Source of the DNA: Penium margaritaceum
Lineage: Eukaryota > Streptophyta > Zygnematophyceae > Desmidiales > Peniaceae
Assembly (NCBI GenBank): GCA_023375785.1
Contig: SZWC01000509.1
Location: forward strand, 268,878 to 332,877
Direction of reading: 5' to 3'
Length of the DNA: 64,000 nucleotides
Shown here: positions 32,526 through 44,041 of the stretch, piece by piece
Layout: every line of letters starts with the position of its first letter
Position numbering within the stretch: the first letter of the stretch is position 1
Made by a program: the position numbers and the translations under genes
Notes under the pieces: generated by a model
Database searches by the model: none
Seen by the model: only the letters and a program-made list of their open reading frames with translations
What the model was told of the DNA's origin: nothing

Positions 32526-33500
32526 ATGCAGCAGATAAGCGGGAAGTGGATAAGGGCAACAAAGATGGTTGACCCATCAGGAGGAGTGGAGGCTGCCGTA
32601 GGGCAGTCCTCAAACTCAACAGTGGCTACCACAGGGCAGACCACTGGAGCAACTGTGAGTGCTACGTCACTGCCACAAGGTTTTGGACCCTTGGGAGGAA
32701 TCCCCATTCTCGAGGGGATTGACTTTCCCCTTCGGAGATGGCAGTACGAGCTGGTGATGAAAGTGCACGGCTTCATCAAGCTACTAAAGGGAGAGGAGCA
32801 GGTTCCCGCAGAGGGCACACCCGAGCACGAGGCATAGATGGATCAAAATGATATTGTCATGTCATTCCTCAGCAACGTGATAGCCAAAAAGTATGTTCCC
32901 ATCATTGCGGGATTCACACTGGCTTTGGATACTTTTGACAAGCTCAAACGTGTGCACCAATCCACCTTTCTCGCAAACAGATTATTCATACTACAACGGC
33001 TAATCAGCATGCGGGTGAATGAGGGGGGGGTCTATCCCTGACTTTTTACAGGAGTTTGAAGGCCTCCTTGGCAAGGCTCGCCAAATGAACTGGAACCTTG
33101 ATGAAAAGATGGAGGCCATGATCCTCCTCATGGCGCTACCGAAGAGCTGGAGTCCGATGATCACTGTCATGGGTGGTTGGAAGGAGGATGACCTGATGTA
33201 CAGTGCACTTGAAAACGTGCAAAACGAGGACACGTCGCAGTGGCAGTGAGGCTAACTTCTCAACCTATGCCGCACGCTACAATGGCTGCGGGAGCAAATG
33301 GTAGGCCTCTGGTTAGAACGGCGGCTACGGAAGCGGTGGCGGTGGAGGCAACAATGGCGGCAAGGCTCCCAAGCGACAGGGCAACTGCCACAATTGCGGA
33401 AAACCTGGGCACTGGGCAAGAGAGTGCAGATTGCCAAAGAAGGATTATGGCGGGAGTAGTGGGAACAAAAGCAGCAAAAATGGTGGCAAAGAGGCCACCA
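32526..33500 (+). pseudogene. Copia-II gag
   Basis: The start at 32526 gives GKWIRATKMVDPSG and the Gag core FPLRRWQYELVMKVHGFIKL. TAG near 32836 replaces a Trp codon (TGG in the minus-strand copy). The next frame reads SFLSNVIAKKYVPIIAGFTL, FDKLKRVHQSTFLANRLFIL, then after a G-homopolymer frameshift (near 33022) SIPDFLQEFEGLLGKARQMN. A CCHC knuckle, CHNCGKPGHWAREC, lies near 33390-33430. It would form the virus-like particle and bind RNA. Confidence 0.8.
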
Positions 33501-33509
33501 ACACGATGG

Positions 33510-35200
33510 CTCAGAGCACACCTCCAGCAAAGGGAGCGGCTGTGCTCGGGCCGGGAGCCTTCGGGCTGGACTCCGGCACCGACCATCACTCGAGGAATGA
33601 CCAGGCTGGATTTGTATCCATCGGCCCCACTGAGCGGCGGTTCAGATGCGCAAACGGCAGCATTGTGAATGCAAAGGGTGAGGGAGACAAGCTGGTGAGC
33701 ATCAGCCTCAACGGTGAGGAGAAGGATCTGCGGCTTCGTGACGTGGTCTACATGCCCTCGTTTGTGGCAAACCTCCTATCCGTGTCCAAAATCACTGACA
33801 ACGACATGACGGTGGTGTTCACGCACAAGAAGGTGGTCATCATCAAGAACGAGGACATCAAGGTCCTCTACGCCAGAAAAGACCTCATTGCTCAGGTTCC
33901 ACGAGTCAATGGGCTCCACGTGCTGCAGACAATCACGGCAGAGACCTCAAAAGATGAGGGTCATGCAGGTGCGGTAGAGGCAATGATCTCGGCACCAACG
34001 CAAGAGAACACACCAACGGATACTCAAAATGTATCCCGTGCCGCAAAGGATGAAGACGCTAGGCTGTGGCATAGACGCTTTGGGCACATTGCAAATAGCA
34101 CTTTGCAAGTCATGCAGCAACAGTAGCTGGTCCGTGGCATGGAGGGGTGCAAGAAGGATGCGACTGGATGTGGCGTTTGTGTGAACCTTGCCTCCAAGGT
34201 AAGACCAAGTGAAAGCGCTTTGAGCGCAACGGTCGCCTCGCAAAAGTAGCCCTTGACCTGATTCACACCGACGTGTACGGACCCTTTCCCACGGCGTTGA
34301 ATGATGGCAGTAAGGACTTCCTGACCTTCATCGACGACCACAGCCGCAAGGTATGGATCTACTTCCTCAAAACCAAAGGAGAGGTCAGAGAGAAGTTTCT
34401 GGAGTTTGTCGCCATGGTGGAGCAAAAGACTAGAAAGAAGGTCAAGGCACTTCGAAGCGATAATGGCGGAGAGTATGAAGCATACAAGGGCTGGTTGCGG
34501 CAACACGGGATCAACCACCAGCCTACAACGCCCTACACACCGCAAAGCAAGGGTGTGGCCGAGCAGATGAACCAGACCATCCTTGGCATGGTGCGTAGCA
34601 TGCTCTTTGATGCAAAACTCCCACCGCGCTTCTGGGTAGAAGCTGCAAGAACGGCATGCTACCTTGTCAACCTAACTCCTACGGCTGCTTTGGGAAGGCG
34701 TGGCAAGAAAAAGGGCAAGCAGCAGATGACGCCACAAGAGATGTGGTCAGGGAAGAAGCCGGATGCCTCACACCTGCAAGTTTTTGGCTGCAACGCATGG
34801 GCAAAGGTCCAGGCGGATGAGGGTGGCGGGAAGCTCGATGCAAGAGCGCAAACGTGCGTGATGGTGGGCTACGAGACGGCCCACAAGACCTACCGTCTGT
34901 GGGATCTGACAGCAAGAAGGCTTATCACCAGCCGGGACGTGACTTTTGATGAGAGGACACTAGGCAAGGGAGAGCCGATTGATCCCACGCAAGCTCCAAA
35001 ACAGGGAGTGTGGTTGGTGCTGCTGGAGTCAGGGGATCAAGCTCCTGAAAACTGGCAAGTGGTGCAAGTACGGCAGGCCACTGAGAAGAATGGTGTGGTA
35101 GGGAGAGCGGTTGCGCAGGCTGATGCACAACAGGCTTCAACACGGAGTCGGAGACGTCCGAGGCCTCTGAGACCAGCTCGGAGGCCAGTGGCTCTTTACT
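33510..35200 (+). pseudogene. Copia-II protease and integrase
   Basis: The protease has FGLDSGTDHHS (DSG) followed by DVVYMPSFVANLLSVSKITD. The integrase zinc domain is LWHRRFGHIANSTLQVMQQQ, then TAG at 34124 where the minus-strand copy has CAG. A small deletion breaks the Cys pair, and TGA near 34208 stands where the other copy has CGA. The core frame 34273-35202 reads LTFIDDHSRKVWIYFL, KALRSDNGGEYEAY and YTPQSKGVAEQMNQT, so the D-D-E residues are present. It continues to the acidic linker, where a frameshift lies near 35140. It would insert element cDNA into host DNA. Confidence 0.85.
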
Positions 35201-36947
35201 AAAGGAAGATTTAACTTCACGGCAGCCTGCACCACAAGAGCAGCAGCAGAGAAGAGATGAAGCACCAGTAATGCCGCGCCGTGGTGCATGGCAAAGAAAA
35301 CAAACTCCATAGCATGACGCTGATATCGGAGGCTGAACAGGACTGAGCTGGTCCTGTTTAGCTCAGGGAGAGCTGCTCGCTGTGGCAAAGGTGCTGACAA
35401 GGCCCGATGCGGCCAAATGGAAGGAGGCGGTGGACAGCGAGCTCGGGTCCATCGAAGAGAATGGTACATGGGTGCTCGTGGACATACCCGCTAACGCTCA
35501 TGTGGTGGGCTCAAAGTGGGTGCTTAGGCTAAAGCGAAAGCAGGAAAACAGCATTGACAAGTACAAGGCAAGGGTCGTTGCGAAGGGATTCTCTGAGCGC
35601 ATAGGGTCCGAGCATGATGAGACATTTGCACTGGTCGTTATGTTTGCCTCCATCAGGTCCCTGCTGACAGTCGCTGCAGCCAAAGACCTGGAGATCCATC
35701 ATATGGACGTCAAAACAGCTTTCCTTTACGGGATGTTAGACGAAGAGGTGCTCATGTAAGTGCCGGAGGGGGTGGATGTACCCGCGGGAAAGGTGTGTCG
35801 GCTGGTAAAGGCATTGTACGAGCTGAAACAGGCCCCACGGATCTGGTACAAGAAGATGGTCAGCTTCATGGCTGAGGTCTCCTTCGCGCACTGCAAGAAT
35901 GATCCTAGAGTCGATGTGCAGGAGGACAGGCGTGGCCATCTTTTTGTGGCGTTGTATGTGGACGATCTTCTCATGTGTTCTTCCTTGCATGAGGCCCTTG
36001 TAGGCCTGAAGGAGCAGCTGAGCAGCAGGTTCAAGATGAAGGACATGGGTCCTCTTGAGTACTACTTTGAGATCGCTGTCCACCGCAACCGCAAAGCAGG
36101 CACCATCAGACTCAACCAGACCAAGTACATCATGGACGTGATGAAGCGCTACAACATGGAGGATTGCAAACCCATCAGCACCCCTATGGCCTCCGAGTGC
36201 AAGTTCTCCTCCTCCATGACCCCAAGCAATGAGGCGGAGCGGCGGGAAATGCAAAACATCCCGTACCAGTCTGCTCTTGGGAGCCTCATGTATGCGATGG
36301 TGGGTACGCGACCTGACATCGCTTATGCGGTAGGTCAGGTGAGCAGGTTCGTGGATAACCCTGGGCCACAACAGTGGCAAGCCGTTAAGCAGATCTTCCG
36401 CTATCTAAAATGGACACAGCACGTGGGACTTCAGTTTGGAGGTCTTGAAGGATCAAACTCGCTGCGACTCACGTGCTACAGCGATGTCGACTGGGAAGGA
36501 CGGATTGACGACAGGAAGCCCAACTCTGGCTTTGTCTGTCTTCTCAACGGTGGTGTGGTCTCATGGGTGAGCAGGAAGCAGGAATATGTCTCGCTCTCTA
36601 CTGCTAAGGCCGAGTATATCGCACTCTTGAAAGTGTGTAAGGAGACACAATGGCTTTGCATCTTGCTTAATGAGATCAAGGCACCACAAGAGGAAGCAAC
36701 TGTCATCCGCATGGATAACAAGAGCCCCATCACTATGGGGGAGGATGATGTAATTTATCGGAATACAAAGCACATCAACAGTCGGTACCACTACTCATGC
36801 GACCTTGTCGCCAAGGGTGTTGTGGAACTACAGCACGTAAAAACCAAGAGGATTCTTGCAGACTTCCTGATGAAGCCGTTTGATTGCAACTTCCATGCTA
36901 CAGGCGTTCAAGGAATTGGCATGGTGGATGCAGGATATGAGGACTAA
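35201..36947 (+). pseudogene. Copia-II reverse transcriptase-RNase H
   Basis: The frame from 35382 has KWKEAVDSELGSIEENGTWV, KARVVAKGFSE and HHMDVKTAFLYGMLDEEVLM, then TAA at 35757 where other copies have GAG. Frame 35760-36947 continues with ALYVDDLLMCSS (YVDD intact), KDMGPLEYYFEIAVHRN, CYSDVDWEGRIDD, STAKAEYIAL and RMDNKSPITM. It ends GIGMVDAGYED with TAA. The RNase H acidic residues are all present. One stop separates it from an intact enzyme, so the copy decayed recently or lightly. Confidence 0.9.
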
Positions 36948-36960
36948 AGACCAAGATTTT

Positions 36961-37115
36961 CAGCCTCCTGTGATGCCGTCACCAGCCTTTGCTTCAAAAT
37001 TTCCACCGTTAGCTGCCATGGATCCTGTGTTACCTGGCCGGGTGAAATTGCCGCAAGGAGCATGATCCCCACGCTCTACCTTTCCAATTGTCCTGTAGGT
37101 GGTGCAGGTCCAATG
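36961..37115 (+). repeat. Copy of the 5' flank (31330-31484) just before the 3' LTR
   Basis: The 155 bases align end to end with the sequence left of the 5' LTR at roughly 90% identity by eye, and both end CAATG. In other Copia-II copies the same place holds the polypurine tract (GGGAGAGA), which is missing here. Confidence 0.75.
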
Positions 37116-37803
37116 TGTTGTTTCTGCCCCTTTGACCACTGCCATAGCTTAGCGGACAGGTTGGGCATGCACTTCTCCCTTGGAGTAAGTCCCTCATACC
37201 TGGTTCGTGGTGCAAGTCCAAGCGTGACACCAGCAGTGTAGCGCAATGGATAGCACGTTGGTCTTATGGACAACAGTTCCTGCGTTCGAGCCTTGGTGTG
37301 TGCAGGAGGATTTTTGACCTTCCTGCACAAGGGGGATGTTTCTTAGACATTTCTCCATACATGTGGAGAGTGCGCCACTTGGCGGTCAATGGATGCGCCA
37401 ATTGGCGGACTGGTGAGGTGGTGTGGAGTGACCACCCCAAAAGTGCCACTACCCACACACCTTAGAAGCCAAGCCTAGGACTATATGTACCAGGCTCATT
37501 CCTCATTCTAACTACACAATCTGGCCATAGATGCTCCTCTCAGAGCCGTCCAACTAAGGAACAGTACAAAGAAGACACTGGTTGGTCTAAGCCCCAGGAG
37601 GTAGTCTCTCACTAGCACCTTGCGCGAAAGTGACCAAGTGTTAAGTGGACGCAGTTGCTAGCAAATTATTGCCTAGGAATTGCTCAGTGTGGAACCATGA
37701 TCCTGAGGGTGATATCTTCTCCTAGCTGAAATGCTAGGAGCGGACGGCAGGTGCTATTGTGTCGGCCCTGTTTTCTAGTCCGTTCGCCTCAGGCCGGTTG
37801 ACA
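37116..37803 (+). repeat. 3' LTR of Copia-II P
   Basis: It has the same termini and length (688 bp) as the 5' LTR. It is preceded by CAATG (37111-37115) and followed by CAATG (37804-37808), so on its own it also looks like a solo LTR with a target duplication. Confidence 0.85.
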
Positions 37804-37808
37804 CAATG

Positions 37809-40800
37809 TACGTGTTGCGCCATATGTGCTTGGTGCTGAGGGATCCTCTTCCCTGCTCTGTAGTGCCGATATTAATGCTAAGAACTCTTATGCTGTCACT
37901 GGTGGTGGTATTGACGCCTCACACGCCACCCCGGGTGTAGCCGTTACAAGGGGCATCACCTCCTTTTTGTGTTGTTATGTAGCTAATGTTGGTGGCGCCG
38001 CCACCTTGGATGCCACGCTAGGTGTAGCCACTAGGAGAGGTTGTACCTCCTTTTCTCGCTGTACTACTACTACTACTACTACTGGTAGTGCAGGTGCTTC
38101 TCACACCGCACAAGATGCAGCTGCTGCAAGGAGTAGCACCTGCTTTTCCTATTGTCCTCATGATTTTACTGGTGGAGCTGGCGCCTTGTGCGCCGCACCC
38201 ATTGCATCTACTACAAGGGAAAACACCTCTTTTTCCAGCTGTTGTACCGATGCTGTTGGTGGCACTCGCAACTCGCGTGCCTTGCCAGGTGCAACTATTG
38301 CAAAGGGTAGTACTTCCTTTTCGAGCTATCTTATTGTTGCTACTGGTAGCGCTGGCGCCTCGCGCACCGTACTGGGTGGAGCTGCTACAAGGGGAAATAC
38401 CTCCATTTCTAGATGTCTTGTTGCTGTTGGGGGTGGCGTTGGTACTTTGTGTGCTATGCTCGTTGGAGCTACTGCAAGGGAGAGCACCTCCTTTTTCCTT
38501 GTATTGTTACTACTACTGGTGGCATTGGCGCCTCGCGTACCGTTCTGGGTGCAACTCCTGCAAGGGGAAGCACCTCCTTTTCTTGTTGTCTTGTTGCTGC
38601 TACTGGTGGTACTGGTACCTTGCGCGTCATGTTGGGTGTAGCTGCTCTAAAGGACAATACCTCTTTTTCTTCTTGTCATACTGTTGCTTCAGGTGGCACT
38701 GATGTCTCGCGAGTTGTGCCCATTGTAGTTGCGTCAAGGGACATGATTTTTTTCCCACTATCCTACTACTGCAACTGGTGGCGCTGGCGTCTTTCGAGCA
38801 CTACCGGGTGAGGCTGCTCCAAGGGATAGCACCTCCTTTTCCTACTGTCATATGACTCCTGCTGGTTGCACTAGCTCTTTGCATGCCGTGTTGGATGCAG
38901 ATGCTACAAGAAGCAGCACCTTCTTTCCTGATGTCCTACTACTCCTGTTGGTGGTGCTGGCACCTTGCGTGCTACACTTGGTGCACCTGCTGCTAGGGAA
39001 AGCACCTCCTATTCCCATTGTCCTTTTGCTACTCCTGATGGTGTAAATGCTTCTAGTGCTACACTCGGTGCAGCTACTAATAGGGACACCACCTCCCTTT
39101 CCTACTGTCCCGTTGCTTATGCTGGTGGAGCTGGCGCCTCGCATGTTGGATCCATTGCTTCTGCTACAAGGGATAGCACTTTTGTTCCCGCAGTCTTGCT
39201 GCTGCTATTAGTGGCACTCGCGTCTCGCACACCTTGTCAGGTGCAGCTCCTGCAAGGGGCAATAACTCCTTTTACTGCTATCCTTTTGCTACTGCCGGTG
39301 GCGCTGGTGCCTCGCGTGTCGTCCTGGGTGAAGCTACTACAAGGAGCAACACCTCCTTATCCCAATATCCTACTACTAGTACTGGTGGCACATGCGCTTC
39401 ACGTTCCACGGTGAGTGCGGGTCCTGCAAAGGGAAGCACCTCCTTCTCGTACTATCCTACTGCTCTTGTTGGTGACGGTCGTGCCTCACGCACTACGCTA
39501 GGTACAATTGCTACGAGGGGTTGCACCTCTTTTTCCCGATGTCCTGCTGCTCCTATTGGTCACGCTATCATCTTGTGTGCCTTATTGGGTGGAGCTACTT
39601 CAATTGGCGGGATGTCCTTTTTGTGGTTTCCTATTGCTATTGCTGGTGGCCTTCCACGCCGCACTTGGTGCAACTACTACGAGGGGCAGCACCTCCTTTT
39701 CCCGCTACCCTCTTACTGTTGTTGGTGGTGCTGGTACTTCGCGGATCACACTATGTGCAACTATTGCAAGGGATAGCACCTCCCTCTTCTACAATCTTCC
39801 TACTGTTGCTAGTGGTATTGGCACCTTGCACTGTGCGCAAGGTGCAGCTGCTGCAAGAGGCAATACCTCTTTTTCTCGCTGTCTTGCTACATTTGCTGGT
39901 GGCGCTGGTGCCTCGCCTGCTGCACTCGATGTAGCTACTACAAGGAGAAGTACGTTATTTTCCCATTGTCCTGTTGATGTTGCCAATGGTCTAGGCGCTT
40001 CTCGCGCTGCACTTGATGGAGCTGCTACAAGGGGCAGCACCTCCTTTTCGTGTCATCTTGCTCCTATGGCTCGTGTCGTTGTTGCCTTGCACATCGTGTC
40101 CATTGCAGCTACTGAAAGAAATATGACCTCTTTTCACTGCTATCCTTCTACTGCTGGTGATGGCACTGGCGTCTTGTGTGCCTTGCTCGGTGCAAATGCA
40201 GCAAAGGCTAGCACCTCCTTTTCCTATTATCCTACTCCTTCTCCTGGTGGCACTGGCGCCTCGTGTGCTACGCTGGATTCAGCTGCTACAAGGGGTAGTA
40301 ACTCCTTTTCCTGCAGCCCTACAGCTGTTACTGGTGGCGCTAGCACTTCTCGCGTTGTGCCTGGTGCAGTTTCTGTAAGGAGAAGCACCTCCTTTTCCCA
40401 CTATCCTTTTACTGCTTCTAGTGGTGCTCGTGCTTCGCGCATCGTCCTGGGTATAGGTGCTTCAAGGCTCAACCCCTCCTTTTCCCAGTGTCCTGTGGTT
40501 GCTCCTGGTGGCATTGGCACCTCGCTACCCACATGAGGTGTAGTTCATTCAATGGGTAGTACATCCTTTTCCTGATCTGCTGCTACTTTTGCTGATGGTG
40601 TAGGCGCTTCTTGCATCACACTGGGTGCAGTTGTTGCAAAGGCAAGCACCTCCTTTTCCTATTGTTCTACTATTTCTGTTGGTGGAGCTGGCGCCTTGCA
40701 CGTCGTGCCCATTGTAGCTATTGCAAGGGATAACACCTATTTTTCTCGCTGTCTTGCTGCTGCTGTTGGTGGTGCTAGCCTCTTGCACGCCTCGCCCGGT

Positions 40801-43400
40801 GCAGCTGCCGCAAGGGGCAGCACCTCTTTTTCCTGGTCTTACTATTGCTCCTTGTGGCACTGGCGCCTCAGGTGTCGCGCTGGGTGAAGCTATTCTAAGG
40901 GGCAGAACCTCCTTTTCTTCTGATCCTATAGTTGTTATTGGTGGCGTTGGGGCTTTTTGCGCCATGTTGGGTACAACTGCTACAAGGGACAGTGCCTCCT
41001 TTTCCCATTGTCCTATTACTAGTACTACTGGTGGTGCTGGTATCTCGTGTGACGCACTGGGTTCGGTTGGTGCAAGGGGCAACACCTTCTTTTCCCGTTG
41101 TCCTGCTGTACTTGTTGATGGCACTCGCGTCATGTGCGCCCTGCTGGATGTAGCTCCTACAAGGGGAATAACCTCTATTTATTGCTATTCTACTACTTCT
41201 AATGGTGGCACTGTTGCCTTGCGCACTATGCTGGATGCAGCTAGTGCAATGGACAGCACCTCCTTTTGCTGTTGTGATGCTATAGTAGGTGGTCCAAATA
41301 CTTTGTTCAGCGTGCTGGGCACAGGTGCTACAACGGGCAGTACCTCCTTTCCCCGTTGTCTTGCCACTACTGCTTGTGGTGCTGGCACCTTGCACACCGT
41401 GCTAGGTGCTTCTACTGCAAATGTCACTACCTCGTTTTGTGGTCGTCTTGCTATTACTCTTGGTTACACTAACACCTTGTGCGTCGTGCTAGGTGCAGCT
41501 GTTGCAAGGAGTAGCACCTCCTTTTCCCGCTCTCCTACTACTGCTTCTGATGGTGTAAGTGCTTTTCGTGTCACATTAGGTGCATCAGGTACAAGGAGCA
41601 ACACCTTCTTTTCCAGCTGTCCTACTACTGCTACTGGTGGAGTTGGCGCCTCGCACTCTGTGCCCGTTGCAACTGCCACAAGGGAAACCCCATGTCTTTC
41701 CTGGTGTCTGTTGATGCTATAGGTGGCACTGGCATCTTGCGTGCCTCCTCGGGTGCAGTGGCTCTAAGGAGCAGCACCTCCTTTTCCTACTTTCTTATTG
41801 CTATCGCTACTGGTGGCGCTGGTGCCTCATGTGTCATGATGGATGTAGCTGCAGGAAAGGGTAGTAACTCGTTTTCTTATTATCCTACCGGTATTGCTGG
41901 TAGCTCTGGCACTTTGCGTGTTATGCTGGGTACAGCTTCTACAAGGGGTAGCACCTGCTTTTCTTGCTCTCTTGTTCCTCTTACTAGTGGCGCTGGCGTC
42001 TCGTGCAGCATGGCGCTTTGGGTGCAGCTGTTGAAAGGGACAGCACCTTCTTTTCCTGTTGTTTTGTTGCTCCTACTGGTGGCGTTGGTGTCTCTCGCGC
42101 CTCACCACTTGCTTCTATTGCAAGGGGCAACAAATTGTTTTCTTGCTATCCTGCTGCCATTGTTGGTGGTACATGTGTCTTACGCGCTACGCTGGGTGTA
42201 GCTGTCGCAAGGGATAGTACGTCCTTTCTTGTTGTCTTGATGCTGATACAGGTGGCGCTAGGGCTTTGCGTGCTATGCTAGGTGCAATTGCTGAATGGGA
42301 TAGTACCGCCCTTTCCCATTGTCCTGCTACTACTGCTCGTGGTGCTAGTGCCTTGCGCACCGCATTGGGTGTAATTTCTACAAGAGGCATCACCTCCTTT
42401 TCTCGTTGTCCTCCTACTGCTACAAGTGGTGGTGTTGACGCCTCGCGCGCTGTGCTCGGTGAAGCTGATACAAGGGGCAGCACCTCATTTTCTTACAGTC
42501 CTACTAATGTTGCTTATGGTGGCAGGCGCTTCTCATGTCGTACGGGGTGCACCTGCTGCAAGGGACAGCACCTCCTTTTCTCGCTGTCTTGCTGCTACTA
42601 CTGGCGGTGCTAGCATCTTGCATCCTATGTTGGGTGAAGCTGCTGCAAGGGGCAGCAACTTCTATTCTCACTTTCTTGCTGCTCCTACTTGTGGAACTGG
42701 AATCTCGTGCGCCTTGCGAGGTGCAGCTGCTACAAGGGGCAGAACCTCCTTTTCGTGCTGTCCTGCTAGAGCTATAGGTGGTACTGGTGCCTCGTGTGCC
42801 ACGTTGGGTGTAGCTGCTACAAGGGGTAGTATGTCCTTTTCCCGCTATCTTCCTCCTCCTGTTGGTGGCGCTGGTGCTTCACATGTTGTGCTGGGTGTAT
42901 CTGTTGCAAGGGGTAGTAGCTCCTTTTCCCATTGTCCAGCTATTGCTCCTGTTGGTGCTAGCACCTCGAGCACCGCGCTCGGTGCGGCTGCTACAAGGGG
43001 CAACACCTCCTTTTCTCATTTTCATGCTGCTAGTGCTGCTGGTTGCGCTAGCGCCTCACATGATGTAATGGGTGTAACTATTGCAAGGTGCAGCATCTTC
43101 TTCTCCCGCTATCCTTCTAGTGCTGCTCATGGTGCATGCACTTCTTGCACCACACTGGGTGCAGCTGCTGCAAGGGAGAACACCTCGTTTTGCTTTTGTC
43201 TTACTAATACTGCTAGTGGAGTGGCATCTCGCACGCCGCACCCATTACAGCTGCTGCAAGGGACAATACCTTTTTTTCTAGTTGTCCTGCTGCTACTACT
43301 GGTGCTGCTTGCGTTTTGCATGCCACTACTGCTGCAGCCTCAAGGCATCTAGTGCGTGTTCGCGGTGCACCCACAGTTGCTAGACGGTCACGCGCGCTTT
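37809..43400. repeat. 87-bp (29-codon) tandem array, about 60 diverged units
   Basis: Landmarks such as CTGCAAGG/CTACAAGG recur every 87 bases (for example 39253, 39340, 39427, 39514), with occasional 3- or 6-base length changes. Because 87 is a multiple of 3, long frames appear in several registers. One plus frame repeats TRGSTSFSRCP...GGAGASRAVLGA, another is Leu-rich, and a minus frame repeats EKEVLPLVAAAPSTAREAPA. I cannot tell which frame, if any, is translated. Frame changes occur along the array. A (TAC)n run is at 38064-38084. RNase H-like coding lies directly to its right on the minus strand. Confidence 0.85.
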
Positions 43401-43620
43401 CATTGCATCTAGTCCATCACCAGCTGGGAGTCTCCAATGTAGACGAGCTCTGTCACGCCTACTCGTTGCACCAGGCCAATGCTGAGGAGCAGATGGGCGT
43501 ACTCCGCATCACTGTTGGTTGTGGCGCTGGCGAGTTGCTCCCACGCCGAGCAGAGGACCCCCTCCGGGTCGAAGAGGATGGCACCGGCCACCCATGGGGG
43601 TCTACGCTAAGGTCTGCTAC
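43400..43620 (-). pseudogene. RNase H-like (RVT_3-type) fragment, upstream of the array on the minus strand
   Basis: The minus frame at 43409-43591 reads VAGAILFDPEGVLCSAWEQL, then SATTNSDAEYAHLLLSIGLV and GVTELVYIGDSQLVMD. The order of A-G-A-I-L-F-D, N-x-x-A-E-Y and V-x-G-D-S-x-L-V matches RNase HI-like domains of the RVT_3 type. The Glu of AEY and Asp of GDS are the expected catalytic residues. A TAG ends the frame after VMD, and the next frame (RVTV-stop-QLWVHREHALDALRLQQ) has more TAGs in Gln-rich context before running into the 87-bp array. The first catalytic Asp and N-terminus are not seen. It could be a retroelement RNase H or a host domain. Confidence 0.6.
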
Positions 43621-43946
43621 ACCGTTAAAAAATGGCCAATGTGGGGAAGAGGCAAAGCCCCGTGGGAGAGGGGGGAGGGGGAGTGGGGACTTGGGGTTTT
43701 TGCCTATTTTCTTGCAAGTAATGCAAATTGCACACTTTTATCACTTGATTTCGACAAAAAATAAATCAAATCAGGTATCATATTAAATCATATCGAATAT
43801 TTGTGCCACAAGGCCAAATGGAAATCAAAATTGGATCAAGCTCACGATCTTTTGGTCCTAATGATTTTCAATCCCAACGATCTACGATCCAGCCGATTTC
43901 CCATTTGATCATTTTTTTAATTGAAATTGTAAATTTTCTGAACAGG

Positions 43947-44003
43947 TCTCTCTCTCTCTCTCTCTCTCCCTCTCTCTCTCTCCCTGTGTGTGCGTGTCTC
44001 TCT

Positions 44004-44040
<37 letters not shown>
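43947..44040 (+). repeat. (CT)n then (GT)n microsatellite ending at an N
   Basis: The run is TCTCTC followed by GTGTGT to the single N at 44041. After the N the sequence restarts with 42609-type array sequence. Confidence 0.95.
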
Positions 44041-44041
44041 N

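Larger units (their letters stand above)
31485..37803 (+). mobile_element. Near-complete Copia-II retrotransposon P with CAATG target duplication
   Basis: It has 688-bp LTRs at both ends, a primer site, then gag, protease, integrase, reverse transcriptase and RNase H in Ty1/copia order. CAATG lies at 31480-31484 and 37804-37808. Unusually, CAATG plus 150 more bases of the left flank also precede the 3' LTR (36961-37115), so the copy may be a recombinant. Frame defects: TAG near 32836, a G-run frameshift near 33022, TAG at 34124, TGA near 34208, a frameshift near 35140 and TAA at 35757. Confidence 0.9.

Noticed and set aside
37826-43352. Long frames of 130-342 codons in the 87-bp array as separate proteins, including Leu-rich 'membrane' frames
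   Set aside because: They arise because the unit is a multiple of three and stop-poor in several frames on both strands; nothing favours one frame.
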